Below are positions 52,541-61,456 of a stretch of 64,000 bases of DNA, piece after piece; the first letter of the stretch is position 1; each line of letters starts with the position of its first letter. The notes below the pieces were generated by a model, which did no database searches, was not told where the DNA came from, and saw only the letters and a program-made list of their open reading frames with translations. Made by a program: the position numbers and the translations under genes. This DNA is from Elusimicrobiales bacterium. GTDB lineage: Bacteria > Elusimicrobiota > Elusimicrobia > Elusimicrobiales > UBA9959. The stretch spans positions 114,028 through 178,027 of the forward strand of contig JAQTZB010000005.1 of NCBI GenBank assembly GCA_028688015.1. Direction: 5' to 3'.

Positions 52541-53572
52541 ATGCCCACAAAAGAGCTGATAGAACTGCTGACCAGCGACGCCCGAAGGGTGGCGGCCAGC
52601 CAGGATTTCCGGGCGCTGGCCGGCAAGCGGGTGCTGATAACCGGAGCGGGCGGCCTGATAGGGCTGAATTTCCTGGCGTCCCTCGAGCGCGTCGCCGAGG
52701 AAGTCCCCGGCATCGCCATCTTCCCGGTCATCCATTCCGAGCCGCCGCCGTTCCTGGCGCCGCTCCTCGGGCACAGGGCCGTGCGGCCGTACCGTGGCGA
52801 CCTGACCGACGAGAACTTCCTCAGGACGCTGCCCGAGGCGGACCTCGTCATCCACGCGGCCGGCTCCGGCGAACCGGCCCGGTTCATGCAGGACCCGGTC
52901 GCCTGCCTGCGGATAAACTCCTTCACGACCTTCGAGCTGCTGAAAAAGCTCGGGGGCAAAGGCACCTTCCTTTTCCTGAGCAGCACCGACGTCTACAACG
53001 GCCTGGCCTCACCCCGCTACTCGGAAGACCAGATAGGCACCACCAACACCGACCACCCGAGGGCCTGCTACATAGAAGGCAAGCGCTCGGGCGAAACCCT
53101 CTGCAACCTCTACCGGGAGCGCGGCGTGAACGCCGTCTCCGTCCGGCTTTCCGTCACTTACGGCCCCGGCACCAGGCAGGGCGACCAGCGCGCGCTGCCG
53201 GCCTTCGTGCAGAAGGGGCTGGCCGGCCGGATAGACCTGCTGGACCAGGGCGACGCGGAGCGGACTTTCTGCTACGTCTCGGACGCCGTCGAACTGATGT
53301 GGCATGCCGCGCTGCGCGGCGTCAGGAACTGCTACAACGTGGGCGGGGTTTCGGAGATAAAGATCCGCGACCTGGCCCAGCTGGTCGGCAGGCTGCTTAA
53401 CGCCCCGGTCAGCGTCCCGGCCGCAGGCGGGGGCGTCTCCGGCGCGCCCGCCGCCACGCGCCTCGACCTGGGCCGGATCCTCTCGGAGTGCGGCAAGAAG
53501 GATTTCGTCGGCCTGGAAGAAGGGCTCGCCAGGACCATAGCCTGGCACAGGAACCTGCAGGACGCCGTTTAA
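52541..53572 (+). CDS. NAD-dependent sugar epimerase/dehydratase
   Basis: The 343-residue protein has the SDR nucleotide loop VLITGAGGLIGLNFL and the catalytic set LFLSSTDVYNG with CYIEGKRSGE (Y-x3-K). The tail includes the substrate loop VSVRLSVTYGPGTRQGD. It belongs to the extended SDR group acting on nucleotide sugars. I take the ATG at 52541; an upstream frame from 52484 lacks a ribosome site. It probably makes the keto-sugar or epimer used by the PLP enzyme encoded 16 bp downstream. Confidence 0.88.
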   Translation: MPTKELIELLTSDARRVAASQDFRALAGKRVLITGAGGLIGLNFLASLERVAEEVPGIAIFPVIHSEPPPFLAPLLGHRAVRPYRGDLTDENFLRTLPEADLVIHAAGSGEPARFMQDPVACLRINSFTTFELLKKLGGKGTFLFLSSTDVYNGLASPRYSEDQIGTTNTDHPRACYIEGKRSGETLCNLYRERGVNAVSVRLSVTYGPGTRQGDQRALPAFVQKGLAGRIDLLDQGDAERTFCYVSDAVELMWHAALRGVRNCYNVGGVSEIKIRDLAQLVGRLLNAPVSVPAAGGGVSGAPAATRLDLGRILSECGKKDFVGLEEGLARTIAWHRNLQDAV

Positions 53573-53588
53573 CTAAAGGACTCAGCAT

Positions 53589-54740
53589 ATGTGGAAACTA
53601 CAGGAAAACATCCTGGAAGCGGACGACAAGAAAAAACTTTCCGAGTTCATCGCTTCCACGGAGCGCTTCACCCAGTTCGAGAAGGTGAAGCTTTTTGAAA
53701 AAGCCTGGTCCGAGTGGCAGGGCTGCAAATACTCCGTCTTCGTTAATTCCGGCAGCTCGGCCGACCTGGTCATGCTCGACGGCCTCAAGGAGCAGCACAA
53801 GATCCCAGATGGCAGCGAGGTGCTGGTCCCCGCCGCTACCTGGACCACCAACATCACCTCGGTCATCCAGACCCGGCTGCAGCCCGTTTTCGTGGACATC
53901 AACCTGCAGGACCTGTCCTTCGATTACGCCGCCCTGGAAAAGGCCGTCACGCCGAAAACCAAAATTATCCTGGTCACGCACCTCATAGGGTTCCCCGCGG
54001 CCATGGCCAGGATCCGGGCCCTGGCCGAGCGGCACGGCCTGCTGGTCCTCGAAGACTGCTGCGAGTCCCACGGCGCCGTGAGCGGCGGCAAGAAGATAGG
54101 CAACCACGGAGTAGCCAGCGCTTTCAGTTTCTACTGGGGCCACCATATCACCACGATAGAGGGCGGCATGATCTGCACCGACAGCGAGGAGCTAAACGAT
54201 ATCTTCACGCTGAAGCGGTCGCACGGCCTGGCGCGGGAGCTGGACCCGTCCAAGCACGCCGCCTACAAGGCGAAATACCCCGATATCGATTTCAACTTCC
54301 TATTCCTGACGCACGGCTATAATTTCAGGAACACGGAGCTGCACGCGACGATAGGCATAGAGCAGCTCAAGCACCTGGACCGCTACATAAAGATCCGCAA
54401 CGAAAACTTCGTCAGGTTCCTCGAGCTCTCCGCGGCGCTGGGAGACAGGATCTACCGCTGCGGCGCCGACGGGGCCTCCTCTTTCTGCCTGCCTTTCATC
54501 TTCAGGGACAAGGCCGACAAGGACCGGCTGCAGGCCAAGTGCAGCGAGCGCCAGATAGAGACCAGGCCGGTCATAAGCGGGAACCTCCTGCGGCAGCCCT
54601 GCTTCAGGGCCTACGGCGATTACGCGGCTTTCCCCAACGCCGAGATCCTGCACCGCAACGGTTTCTACATCGGCAACAACCAGTTCGTCGACGCCAAACG
54701 GCTGGACCTGCTGCAGGCCATACTCAAAGAGGTCTTCTGA
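53589..54740 (+). CDS. ColD-like DegT/DnrJ family PLP enzyme (probable sugar 3-dehydratase)
   Basis: The 383-residue protein has the DegT fold: YSVFVNSGSSADLVMLDGL, VPAATWTTNITSVIQ, VLEDCCESHGAVSGGKKIG and FSFYWGHHITTIEGGMICT. In aminotransferases the last block has the PLP-binding Lys; here that position is His185. This Lys-to-His change and the GHHITTIEGG context are typical of ColD (GDP-4-keto-6-deoxymannose 3-dehydratase) and related enzymes. A 3-deoxysugar for a surface glycan is therefore likely. The exact substrate is not certain. Its stop overlaps the next gene (CTGA). Confidence 0.88.
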   Translation: MWKLQENILEADDKKKLSEFIASTERFTQFEKVKLFEKAWSEWQGCKYSVFVNSGSSADLVMLDGLKEQHKIPDGSEVLVPAATWTTNITSVIQTRLQPVFVDINLQDLSFDYAALEKAVTPKTKIILVTHLIGFPAAMARIRALAERHGLLVLEDCCESHGAVSGGKKIGNHGVASAFSFYWGHHITTIEGGMICTDSEELNDIFTLKRSHGLARELDPSKHAAYKAKYPDIDFNFLFLTHGYNFRNTELHATIGIEQLKHLDRYIKIRNENFVRFLELSAALGDRIYRCGADGASSFCLPFIFRDKADKDRLQAKCSERQIETRPVISGNLLRQPCFRAYGDYAAFPNAEILHRNGFYIGNNQFVDAKRLDLLQAILKEVF

Positions 54741-55993
54741 CGGAAACCCTGAGCTCGCCCAAACCGACGGCCACGGGAAAGATCCTGCTGCTGTCCCACA
54801 AGGACTCCTCGGCGCAGAACGACATCGCCGGGGCGTACCTGCGCGAGCTGGAAAAGCGGGGCGCGTTGTTCCTGGACTACCGCGCCGCCTACCGTGATCG
54901 CGGCTACCGCGGCGCGCAGGCTTGCATCAGGGATTTCATAGCCGCTAACGGCATCAAAATCCTGTTTGTGGCGGCCGAACCCGCCTCTTTTCATTTCCCG
55001 CTGGAATTTTTCCGTTCCCTGAGGCCGGCGGTCTACACGGCTATGCTGGCGGGCGACTCCGTCTACTATTACGGGCCGAGGGACCGGTACTACGCCGGGG
55101 CGATGGACCTGCTGGTATCCTGCGACTCTTTCGAAACGGCGGAGGCTTTCAAGGCGCTGGGCGGGGACGCGGTGATGTTCCCCAGCGCCTGCGACCGGGG
55201 ACTCTACCGCAAACTCCCCGGCCTGGAAAAGACCATCGATGTTTCCTTCGTGGGCGGTCTCGCCGGGCGCAGGGACAGGGCCGCCTATCTGGACTACCTG
55301 GCCGCCAACGGCGTCGAAGTGAGGGTTTACGGCAGCGGCACTCCCGGCGGCCGGGTGTCCCAGGCGCAGATGGTGGAGATCTTCAACCAGAGCCGGATAA
55401 ACCTCAATTTCACCGGCGCTTCGGTGGATCTCCGCTTGGCGGCCCCGGCGCCGCTGCCGCCCGACACAAAACAGTTGAAGGCCCGTCTGGCTGAATTGGC
55501 CCTCTGCGGCTCCTTCGTGCTCTCCGAGCGCGCCCCGGGCATCGAGCGCGTGTTCCGGCCCGGAGAAGAGGCTGTCTATTTCGACACGAAAGAAGACCTG
55601 CTGGAAAAGACCCGTTTCTACCTGGCCAGGGCCGGAGAAAGGGAAGCCATCGCGGCGCGGGGTTACCGGCGCGCGCTCAGCGATTACGACGCCGGCACGG
55701 CCATCCCGCGCCTCCTGGGCGAAATTGAGGCCAGGCGGCAGGCCCCGAAGACCGCCTGGTCCGGCATCCCGGCCGACGCGGTCTTCAACAAGAATTTCGC
55801 CTCCTTCCGGGTGCTTTGCCTGCTCCGCCACCTGAAGCGCCTTAAGTTCTCCTTCGCGCTGGAAGAACTGCTGCTGCTCGTTCAGTTGAGGACCCTGGAC
55901 CCGCGCCAGGTCTACGATTTCTTCATCGTCGAGATAGTGGACAAGTTCCCGAGGGCCAAGGCTTTACTCAAAAAGCTGCTGCTGAGGCCCTAG
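54737..55993 (+). CDS. CgeB-like glycosyltransferase 2, probable CTG start
   Basis: A paralogue of the 48110 product. ILFVAAEPASFHFPLEFF, TIDVSFVGGLAGRRDRAAYL, VRVYGSGTPGG, SRINLNFTGAS and GSFVLSERAPGIERVFRP align block by block. No ATG, GTG or TTG fits the N-terminus (TETLSSPKPTATGKILLLSH). A CTG at 54737 does, overlapping the preceding stop as CTGA with AGAGG a few bases upstream, giving 418 residues. It probably adds the cluster's second sugar. Confidence 0.85.
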   Translation: MTETLSSPKPTATGKILLLSHKDSSAQNDIAGAYLRELEKRGALFLDYRAAYRDRGYRGAQACIRDFIAANGIKILFVAAEPASFHFPLEFFRSLRPAVYTAMLAGDSVYYYGPRDRYYAGAMDLLVSCDSFETAEAFKALGGDAVMFPSACDRGLYRKLPGLEKTIDVSFVGGLAGRRDRAAYLDYLAANGVEVRVYGSGTPGGRVSQAQMVEIFNQSRINLNFTGASVDLRLAAPAPLPPDTKQLKARLAELALCGSFVLSERAPGIERVFRPGEEAVYFDTKEDLLEKTRFYLARAGEREAIAARGYRRALSDYDAGTAIPRLLGEIEARRQAPKTAWSGIPADAVFNKNFASFRVLCLLRHLKRLKFSFALEELLLLVQLRTLDPRQVYDFFIVEIVDKFPRAKALLKKLLLRP

Positions 55994-56032
55994 CCGGCCG
56001 CGCGGACTTTCCGTTTGATAAAATAGGAAGAG

Positions 56033-56893
56033 ATGTCAGACATAGCCAAACTACTGCTGCGCAGCGGCCCGTGCTGGGATAGCCCCGCATGGCTGCGCGT
56101 TTACCTGGCCGGGCTGAAGAACCCGGTCTCGCGGTTGCTGCTGCTGGCGCTGCGCATAAAGTTCTCGCCCGCCGTGCTGGAGAACATCCGGGCGTCGGCC
56201 TTGCCGGAGCTGGAGAAAGCCGCGCTGTTCTCGGGCGCCATGAACCTGTTCCGCGCCGGCACGGCCTTCAAGACCACCGCAGCGGCCCGCAGCCCGCTTA
56301 CCGACACCGCGCTGCTGGCCAAGGCCCGCCCCGGGGCGCTGATAGTGGAGACCGGAGTTTCCGACGGCATTTCCGCGCTGGGCCTGCTGGGGCAGGCCGC
56401 CGGCGCCGAGGTGCTGCTGAGCGACCTGCAGGCCGGGTTCCCTTACGTGGGCGGCCCGCTCTGCACCCGGTACTACGGCACCGACGGCGCGTATCTCTCT
56501 CTCAAATTCCCCCTCTTCCTGCTCTGCACCGGCCGCAGGTCCGCACCGCCGGCCGGCGCGCCTGAGGTCTCCCTGCTGAACCCGCTGATCTCCGGGCAAT
56601 TCCCGGCCGTAAAGCTCGCCGCTTTCGATATTTTCTCCGGAGCCCTGCCGCGCAAGGCCGATATCATAAAGTGCGCCAACGTCCTGAACCTGCAGTATTT
56701 CAGCTCCGCGGAGATAAGGCGCGCCGTGGAAAACCTGGCCGTCAACCTCAACGAGGGCGGCTGGCTGTTCATCAGCCAGAACAATCCGAAATACAAGGAA
56801 GGGGAAGCCTACCTGGCGCTGCGCAAGGAAGGCGGGCGCCTGGCCCTGTCCGAAGAAAAGAACGGCCACGAACTCCTGTCCTTTTTTAAATAA
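56033..56893 (+). CDS. SAM-dependent methyltransferase-like protein
   Basis: The 286-residue protein has a nucleotide-binding strand and loop (GALIVETGVSDGISALGLLG), an acidic strand end (VLLSDLQAGF) and KADIIKCANVLNLQYFSSAE, resembling the CheR-type N-V-L-x-Y-F block after motif IV. EGGWLFISQNN closes the fold. The size and order fit a class I methyltransferase, possibly acting on the glycan made by the upstream genes. Short leader with GGAAGAG before the ATG. It is convergent with trmL and nearly touches it. Confidence 0.75.
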   Translation: MSDIAKLLLRSGPCWDSPAWLRVYLAGLKNPVSRLLLLALRIKFSPAVLENIRASALPELEKAALFSGAMNLFRAGTAFKTTAAARSPLTDTALLAKARPGALIVETGVSDGISALGLLGQAAGAEVLLSDLQAGFPYVGGPLCTRYYGTDGAYLSLKFPLFLLCTGRRSAPPAGAPEVSLLNPLISGQFPAVKLAAFDIFSGALPRKADIIKCANVLNLQYFSSAEIRRAVENLAVNLNEGGWLFISQNNPKYKEGEAYLALRKEGGRLALSEEKNGHELLSFFK

Positions 56894-57349
56894 TTATTCA
56901 GCCCGCGTCTGCCGCAGGGCCTCGTAAAGGGCCACGCCGGCGGAAGTGGAGAGGTTCAGCGACCGCACGCGGTCGGACCACATCGGTATGCTGTAGAGAC
57001 GGTCCGCGTATTTTTCGTACATCCAGTCGGGGAAGCCGGCCGTCTCTGCCCCGAAGATGAGGCAGGAGTCCTCCGTGTAGGACGCCTCCCAGTAGCTCTT
57101 CTTGCCGCGCGTGGAGAAGAACACCAGCGGCGCGTTTGGCGGCAGCGTCTTCAGGAAAGCGTCGAAGTCCGCGTGCACCGAGTATTTCAAAAACTGCCAG
57201 TAATCCAGCCCCGAGCGGCGGATCTCCTTGTCGCTCAGGCTGAACCCCATCTTCCCGACGAAAGCCAGCTCCGTCCCCGTCGCCACGCAGGTGCGGCCGA
57301 TGTTCCCCGCGTTCCACGGGATGTCCGGATTGATGAGGACTATTTTCAC
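56894..57349 (-). CDS. trmL: tRNA (cytidine(34)-2'-O)-methyltransferase
   Basis: The 151-residue SPOUT enzyme matches TrmL. It starts MKIVLINPDIPWNAGNIGRT and contains LDYWQFL, LIFGAETAGFPDW and RSLNLSTSAGVALYEALRQ, the trefoil-knot SAM site. It methylates the wobble nucleotide of tRNA-Leu isoacceptors. Its ATG overlaps the asnB stop by 4 bp, so it is the last gene of the M3-flippase-GT4-asnB-trmL run. Confidence 0.95.
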   Translation of the reverse strand: MKIVLINPDIPWNAGNIGRTCVATGTELAFVGKMGFSLSDKEIRRSGLDYWQFLKYSVHADFDAFLKTLPPNAPLVFFSTRGKKSYWEASYTEDSCLIFGAETAGFPDWMYEKYADRLYSIPMWSDRVRSLNLSTSAGVALYEALRQTRAE

Positions 57350-59253
57350 AGTTTAAAATCGTCGGCGTATTGGCGGTGCCACAGCTCCAGCATCAGGAGC
57401 GCCCACAGTTTGTAACCGTGGTCGCTGCGGCCCTGCTGGTGCTCGTCCCACAGCCGGAACAGCGCCTCCGGCCTGAAGTAGCCGCGGCCCAGCGCCTTCT
57501 GCGACAGGCAGGCGCCCGCCCAGTAGTCCTTCAGGTCGCCGCGGAACCAGAGCCCCAGCGGTATGCCGAAGCCCATCTTGCCCCGGCTGTAGATCTCCGG
57601 CGGCAGCATGTCCCTGAAAGTCTCCTTGAGCAGCCACTTGGTGCCGCCCAGCCCCTTCAGTTTCAGGTTCCCGGGCAGCTGGAAGGCGAACTCCAGCACC
57701 TTGTGGTCCAGGAACGGCGAGCGCGTCTCCAGCGAATTGGCCATGGAGGCGATGTCCATCTTGGTCATCAGGCACTCGGGTAAATAGGTATGCAGGTCTA
57801 CGTAGCTCAGGCGGTTCAGCAGGTCGTCGCCGGGATCGCCGGCGAAGGCGGCCGCCAGGTAGCGCTCGGCGTAGCCGCGGTCGCGGCCCAGCGTGTTGGC
57901 GAAGCCCTCGCTGTAAAGTCCCTCCGTCTCGCCGGGACCGAAGAAAGAGACCGTGGACAGGTAGCGGCGCTCCAGCGTGTCCATCAGCGAGAATTTCAGC
58001 AGCTTCTCGGCGCGCCAGAAAACGTTGAACGGCGCGGTCTTGGGGATATGCCCCAAACCGGCCAGCGCCGCGCGCTTGCTCCAGGCGGGCGCCCAGCCGA
58101 TCAAACGCTCGGCTTTCATGCCCACGTAGCGCAGGTAGCCGCCGAAGGCCTCGTCGCCGCCGTCGCCGTTGAGCGCAACCGTCACGCTGCGGCGCGTCTC
58201 GCGCGAGACGAAGTACGACGGCAGCGCGCTGCTGTCGGCGTAGGGTTCGCCGTAATGCCAGGCCAGCTTCTCCAGCACGTCGGCCATGCGGGCCTCCACG
58301 GTGAACTCCGTGTGCTCCGTGCCGTACATTTTGGCCACCTGGCGCGCGTAACCCAGTTCCGAGAATCTTTCTTCCTTGAAGCCTATGGCGAAGGTCTTCA
58401 CCGGCGTGGTAGAGTGTTTAGCCATCAGCGCCACGATCACGGAAGAATCTATGCCGCCCGACAGGAAAGCGCCAAGCGGCACCTCGGACATCAGGCGTAC
58501 GCGCACGGCTTCGGACAGCTCGGCCTTCAGGCGCTCTTTGAGCTCGGGCAGCGGCACATGACCCAGCTTCTCCGCGCCCACTGGCAGGTCCCAGTATTTT
58601 TCCGTCGTGACCTTGCCGCCCTCGAAGACCAGCGTCGAGGCGGGCTCGAGTTTTTTTACGCCCTTGAAGACACACAGGGGGCTAGGGATATACTGCAGCG
58701 CCAGGTAGGCATCTATGGCGGCGGGGTTCACCTCGCGCTTGAGGTCCTTGACGGTCAGCAGCGTGCGCAGCTCCGAGCCGAAAGCGAAGGCCGACGGCGT
58801 GACCGCGTAGAACAGCGGCTTCTTGCCCATGCGGTCGCGCGCCAGCACCAGGCGCTTGCGGCGCCTGTCCCAGATGGCCACGGCGAACATGCCGCGCAGT
58901 TCTTTGGGGAAATCCGCTCCCTTCTCCTCGTAAAGATGGAGGATGACCTCGGTGTCGCTCTTGGTCTTGAACTTGTGGCCGCGGGCCAGCAGGCCCTCTC
59001 GCAGCTCAAGATAATTGTAGATCTCGCCGTTGAAGACTATCCAGGCCGAACCGTCCTCGTTGGAGATGGGCTGGTGGCCCGTCGAGAGGTCTATGATGGA
59101 CAGGCGGCGCATGGCCAGGCCGGCCTCGCGGTCCTCGTAGTAGCCCTCGTCGTCGGGGCCGCGGTGGACTATCAGGTCGTTCATGGCCTTCAGGTCCTTG
59201 CGCTCCACCGGCAGGCCCGAGGCGTAATTATAAATTCCGCAGATGCCGCACAT
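57346..59253 (-). CDS. asnB: Asparagine synthase (glutamine-hydrolysing)
   Basis: The 635-residue enzyme begins MCGICGIYNYASG, so Cys2 is the glutaminase nucleophile after Met removal. The N-terminal half holds RHRGPDDEG-like VHRGPDDEGYY and SNEDGSAWIVFNGEIYNYLE (split). The synthase half holds the pyrophosphate loop GAFLSGGIDSSVIVALMAK and LNGDGGDEAFGGYLRY. AsnB-like proteins in glycan clusters often amidate sugar carboxylates instead of aspartate, so either role is possible. The ATG overlaps the GT4 stop (TGATG). Confidence 0.94.
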   Translation of the reverse strand: MCGICGIYNYASGLPVERKDLKAMNDLIVHRGPDDEGYYEDREAGLAMRRLSIIDLSTGHQPISNEDGSAWIVFNGEIYNYLELREGLLARGHKFKTKSDTEVILHLYEEKGADFPKELRGMFAVAIWDRRRKRLVLARDRMGKKPLFYAVTPSAFAFGSELRTLLTVKDLKREVNPAAIDAYLALQYIPSPLCVFKGVKKLEPASTLVFEGGKVTTEKYWDLPVGAEKLGHVPLPELKERLKAELSEAVRVRLMSEVPLGAFLSGGIDSSVIVALMAKHSTTPVKTFAIGFKEERFSELGYARQVAKMYGTEHTEFTVEARMADVLEKLAWHYGEPYADSSALPSYFVSRETRRSVTVALNGDGGDEAFGGYLRYVGMKAERLIGWAPAWSKRAALAGLGHIPKTAPFNVFWRAEKLLKFSLMDTLERRYLSTVSFFGPGETEGLYSEGFANTLGRDRGYAERYLAAAFAGDPGDDLLNRLSYVDLHTYLPECLMTKMDIASMANSLETRSPFLDHKVLEFAFQLPGNLKLKGLGGTKWLLKETFRDMLPPEIYSRGKMGFGIPLGLWFRGDLKDYWAGACLSQKALGRGYFRPEALFRLWDEHQQGRSDHGYKLWALLMLELWHRQYADDFKL

Positions 59254-60413
59254 CAGTTCTTCTCCCCGTAGATCGCCAGGATCTCGTCGGTCACGCGGGC
59301 CATGGAATAGTGCTCCACGGCCGTTTTGCGCGCCTGTTCGCCCAGTTTCACCGCGAGCGACCGGTCGGCCAGGTAGCCGCGCAGGCACTCTTTCAACTCA
59401 GCGCGGCTGAGCGGGTCGAACAGGCAGCCGCTCACTCCGGGTATTACCGCCTCTTTGGCGCCGCCCACGCGGCTGGCCAGAATGGCCACGCCGCAGGCCA
59501 TGGCCTCGAGCATGGAATTGGAAAGCCCCTCGGAGATGGAGGGCAGAATGAACACGTCGGCCGCGCGGTAATAGGGCAGCAGGTCGTCCTTGGGCCCGGC
59601 CAGCGTCACGCTGCCGACCAGGCGCAGGTCGGCCACGGCCCGTTTCAGCGCTGATTCTTCGGGACCGCCGCCCACCAGCAGCAGGCGGGCCTTGGGCGGC
59701 GCGGCGGCCTCGCTGAACACCTCGGCCCACGCCTCCAGGAATTCTTTCACCCGCTTCTCCGGCGCCAACCGCCCCACGAAGAGGAACAGCGCGGAGTTGT
59801 CCAGTCCCAGCGCGGTCTTGGCGTTGATCTTCTCGCTGTAGAGGGCCGGAGTGTAGCGGCCGGTGTCCACCCCGTTGCGGAAGCGGCGCAGGTGCAGGCC
59901 CGAGAACTCGGGCGTGCCCTTGAGCCAATCGTAGACCTCGGCGTTCATGACCAGCAGCTCGGGGCGCGCCGCCCGGAAGAAGGCCAGCTTCAGCCGGCCC
60001 AGCGCGCTGCCCATGGACAGGGTGATCTCGTCCACGCCGCGGCCGCCGCCCAGCTTCACCAGGGTCTTTTTACCGGTAAGCCAGCCCGCGGCCACGGCCG
60101 CCACGGCGGGAGAAGAGGCCAGGTGCACGTGCACGGCGTCGTACTCGCCCTTATGCGCGAGCAGCCAGAAAAAACTTTTGAGCATGAACAGGGCGGAGTC
60201 CACCGCGCGCGGACCGAGCACGCCGAGGCGCAGCACGCGCACGCCTCCCAGGTCTTCTTCGGGCGGCAGACCTCCGGACCGGCGCGTCAGCACGGTGACT
60301 TTGACGCCGCGCGACACGAGCGCTTTAGAGAGCTCCAGTGCCTGCCGCTCCGAGCCGCCGATGGCCGGGTAGAAGGTCTGGCTGAGCATCAGGACCGAGC
60401 GCACGGGGGTCAA
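59253..60413 (-). CDS. Glycosyltransferase family 4
   Basis: The 386-residue GT-B enzyme has the N-terminal acceptor domain (FYPAIGGSERQALELSKAL) and a donor domain with FVGRLAPEKRVKEFLEAW, the VGGGPEE strand, VFILPSISEGLSNSMLEAMACG (E-x7-E motif, split) and GCLFDP. It transfers a sugar from an activated donor to a lipid-linked acceptor in the cytoplasm. The start is taken as TTG at 60413 (AAGGAG 5 nt upstream, TTGA overlap with the preceding stop); GTG at 60404 is an alternative. Confidence 0.92.
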   Translation of the reverse strand: MTPVRSVLMLSQTFYPAIGGSERQALELSKALVSRGVKVTVLTRRSGGLPPEEDLGGVRVLRLGVLGPRAVDSALFMLKSFFWLLAHKGEYDAVHVHLASSPAVAAVAAGWLTGKKTLVKLGGGRGVDEITLSMGSALGRLKLAFFRAARPELLVMNAEVYDWLKGTPEFSGLHLRRFRNGVDTGRYTPALYSEKINAKTALGLDNSALFLFVGRLAPEKRVKEFLEAWAEVFSEAAAPPKARLLLVGGGPEESALKRAVADLRLVGSVTLAGPKDDLLPYYRAADVFILPSISEGLSNSMLEAMACGVAILASRVGGAKEAVIPGVSGCLFDPLSRAELKECLRGYLADRSLAVKLGEQARKTAVEHYSMARVTDEILAIYGEKN

Positions 60414-61408
60414 GCCTGCTCCTTTTTGGCGGCGGCGGAGAACTCTCCCCATACCTTGCCCAGCGACTGGCCCATCCGGTAGATGAAGAACACGCCGAGC
60501 AGCGTGACCACGATATAGCCGGCGACATGCACGAAAGAGGCGTAGGCGAAGCCCACCGTCTCTTCTATCCCCCAGCCTTTCATGACCTTGGTGAGCATCA
60601 GTTCGAAATTGCCAAAGAAGCCCGGGGCGGCCGGGATGGAGGCCGCGATGGCGCCGGAGAACAGCAGCGCTATGCTGCGGAAAATGGTAACCACACCGCC
60701 CAGCCCGAAGGCGAGCGCGAGCAGCCACATGTTCAGCGCGTTGGTCAGCCACTGCAGCGTTGCAAGGCCCAGGATAGCGGCGCCGCTGCGGAAACTATGA
60801 AAACCCTTGACGCCCATTGCGACCTTCTCGAACAGCGAGCGCAGCCGGGGGAACCGCGCGAAGAAGCCTGAGAACCAGGCGTGGGAGACCAGCTCGTCCG
60901 CGAAGATCAGCGCCGTCAGGCCGGCGGCCAGCGCCGCGACCAGCGTCCACAGGTAATTGCGGTATTCCAGCAGGCCGCCGCTGAGCCCGCCGAAAGCGGC
61001 GGCCGCGGCGAACATCATCACCAGGACCACCACGTCCAGCAGGCGCTCGACGAGAATGGTGGCCAGCACCGTCAGCAGCGGCACTTTGAATTCGCGCGCG
61101 GCGAAAGAGGCGCGCGCCAGCTCGCCCAGCCGCAGGGGCAGCACGTTATTGAGCGCGAGCCCCGCCGCCTGCAGGCGGAAGGCGTCGAAGACCCTGACAC
61201 CCGGGCTCGCCGGCAGCAGCAGCAGGCGCCACTTGGCGCCGCGCAGGAGCAGTTCCGTTACCGTCACCAGCGCCGCCGGCAGCAGATACCAGGCGCTGAC
61301 GCGCGCGTAGGCGTCTGCCAGATTGTCCAGCGGCACGTTGCGCAGCGCCAGCCAGAGCAGCAGCGCGCTGATAGCGAAGCCCGCGGCGATAGATAATTTA
61401 ACTTTCAT
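60410..61408 (-). CDS. UPF0104/flippase-like membrane protein
   Basis: The 332-residue protein has about eight helices. Its LPG-synthase-type membrane signature includes GLALNNVLPLRLGELARA, VERLLDVVVLVMMF and AASIPAAPGFFGNFELM. Proteins of this family are fused to MprF or stand alone as AglD/GtrA-like partners that move or shield lipid-linked sugars. Overlap with the GT4 gene fits a shared pathway. The start at 61408 (MKVKLSIAAGF) is chosen; an in-frame ATG at 61438 has a weak AAGGA site and would add ten residues. Confidence 0.88.
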   Translation of the reverse strand: MKVKLSIAAGFAISALLLWLALRNVPLDNLADAYARVSAWYLLPAALVTVTELLLRGAKWRLLLLPASPGVRVFDAFRLQAAGLALNNVLPLRLGELARASFAAREFKVPLLTVLATILVERLLDVVVLVMMFAAAAAFGGLSGGLLEYRNYLWTLVAALAAGLTALIFADELVSHAWFSGFFARFPRLRSLFEKVAMGVKGFHSFRSGAAILGLATLQWLTNALNMWLLALAFGLGGVVTIFRSIALLFSGAIAASIPAAPGFFGNFELMLTKVMKGWGIEETVGFAYASFVHVAGYIVVTLLGVFFIYRMGQSLGKVWGEFSAAAKKEQA

Positions 61409-61456
61409 AGCGTGGGGTGCCGGCGCACGCCGGCCCATCCCGCGCGGTCCTTTTCC

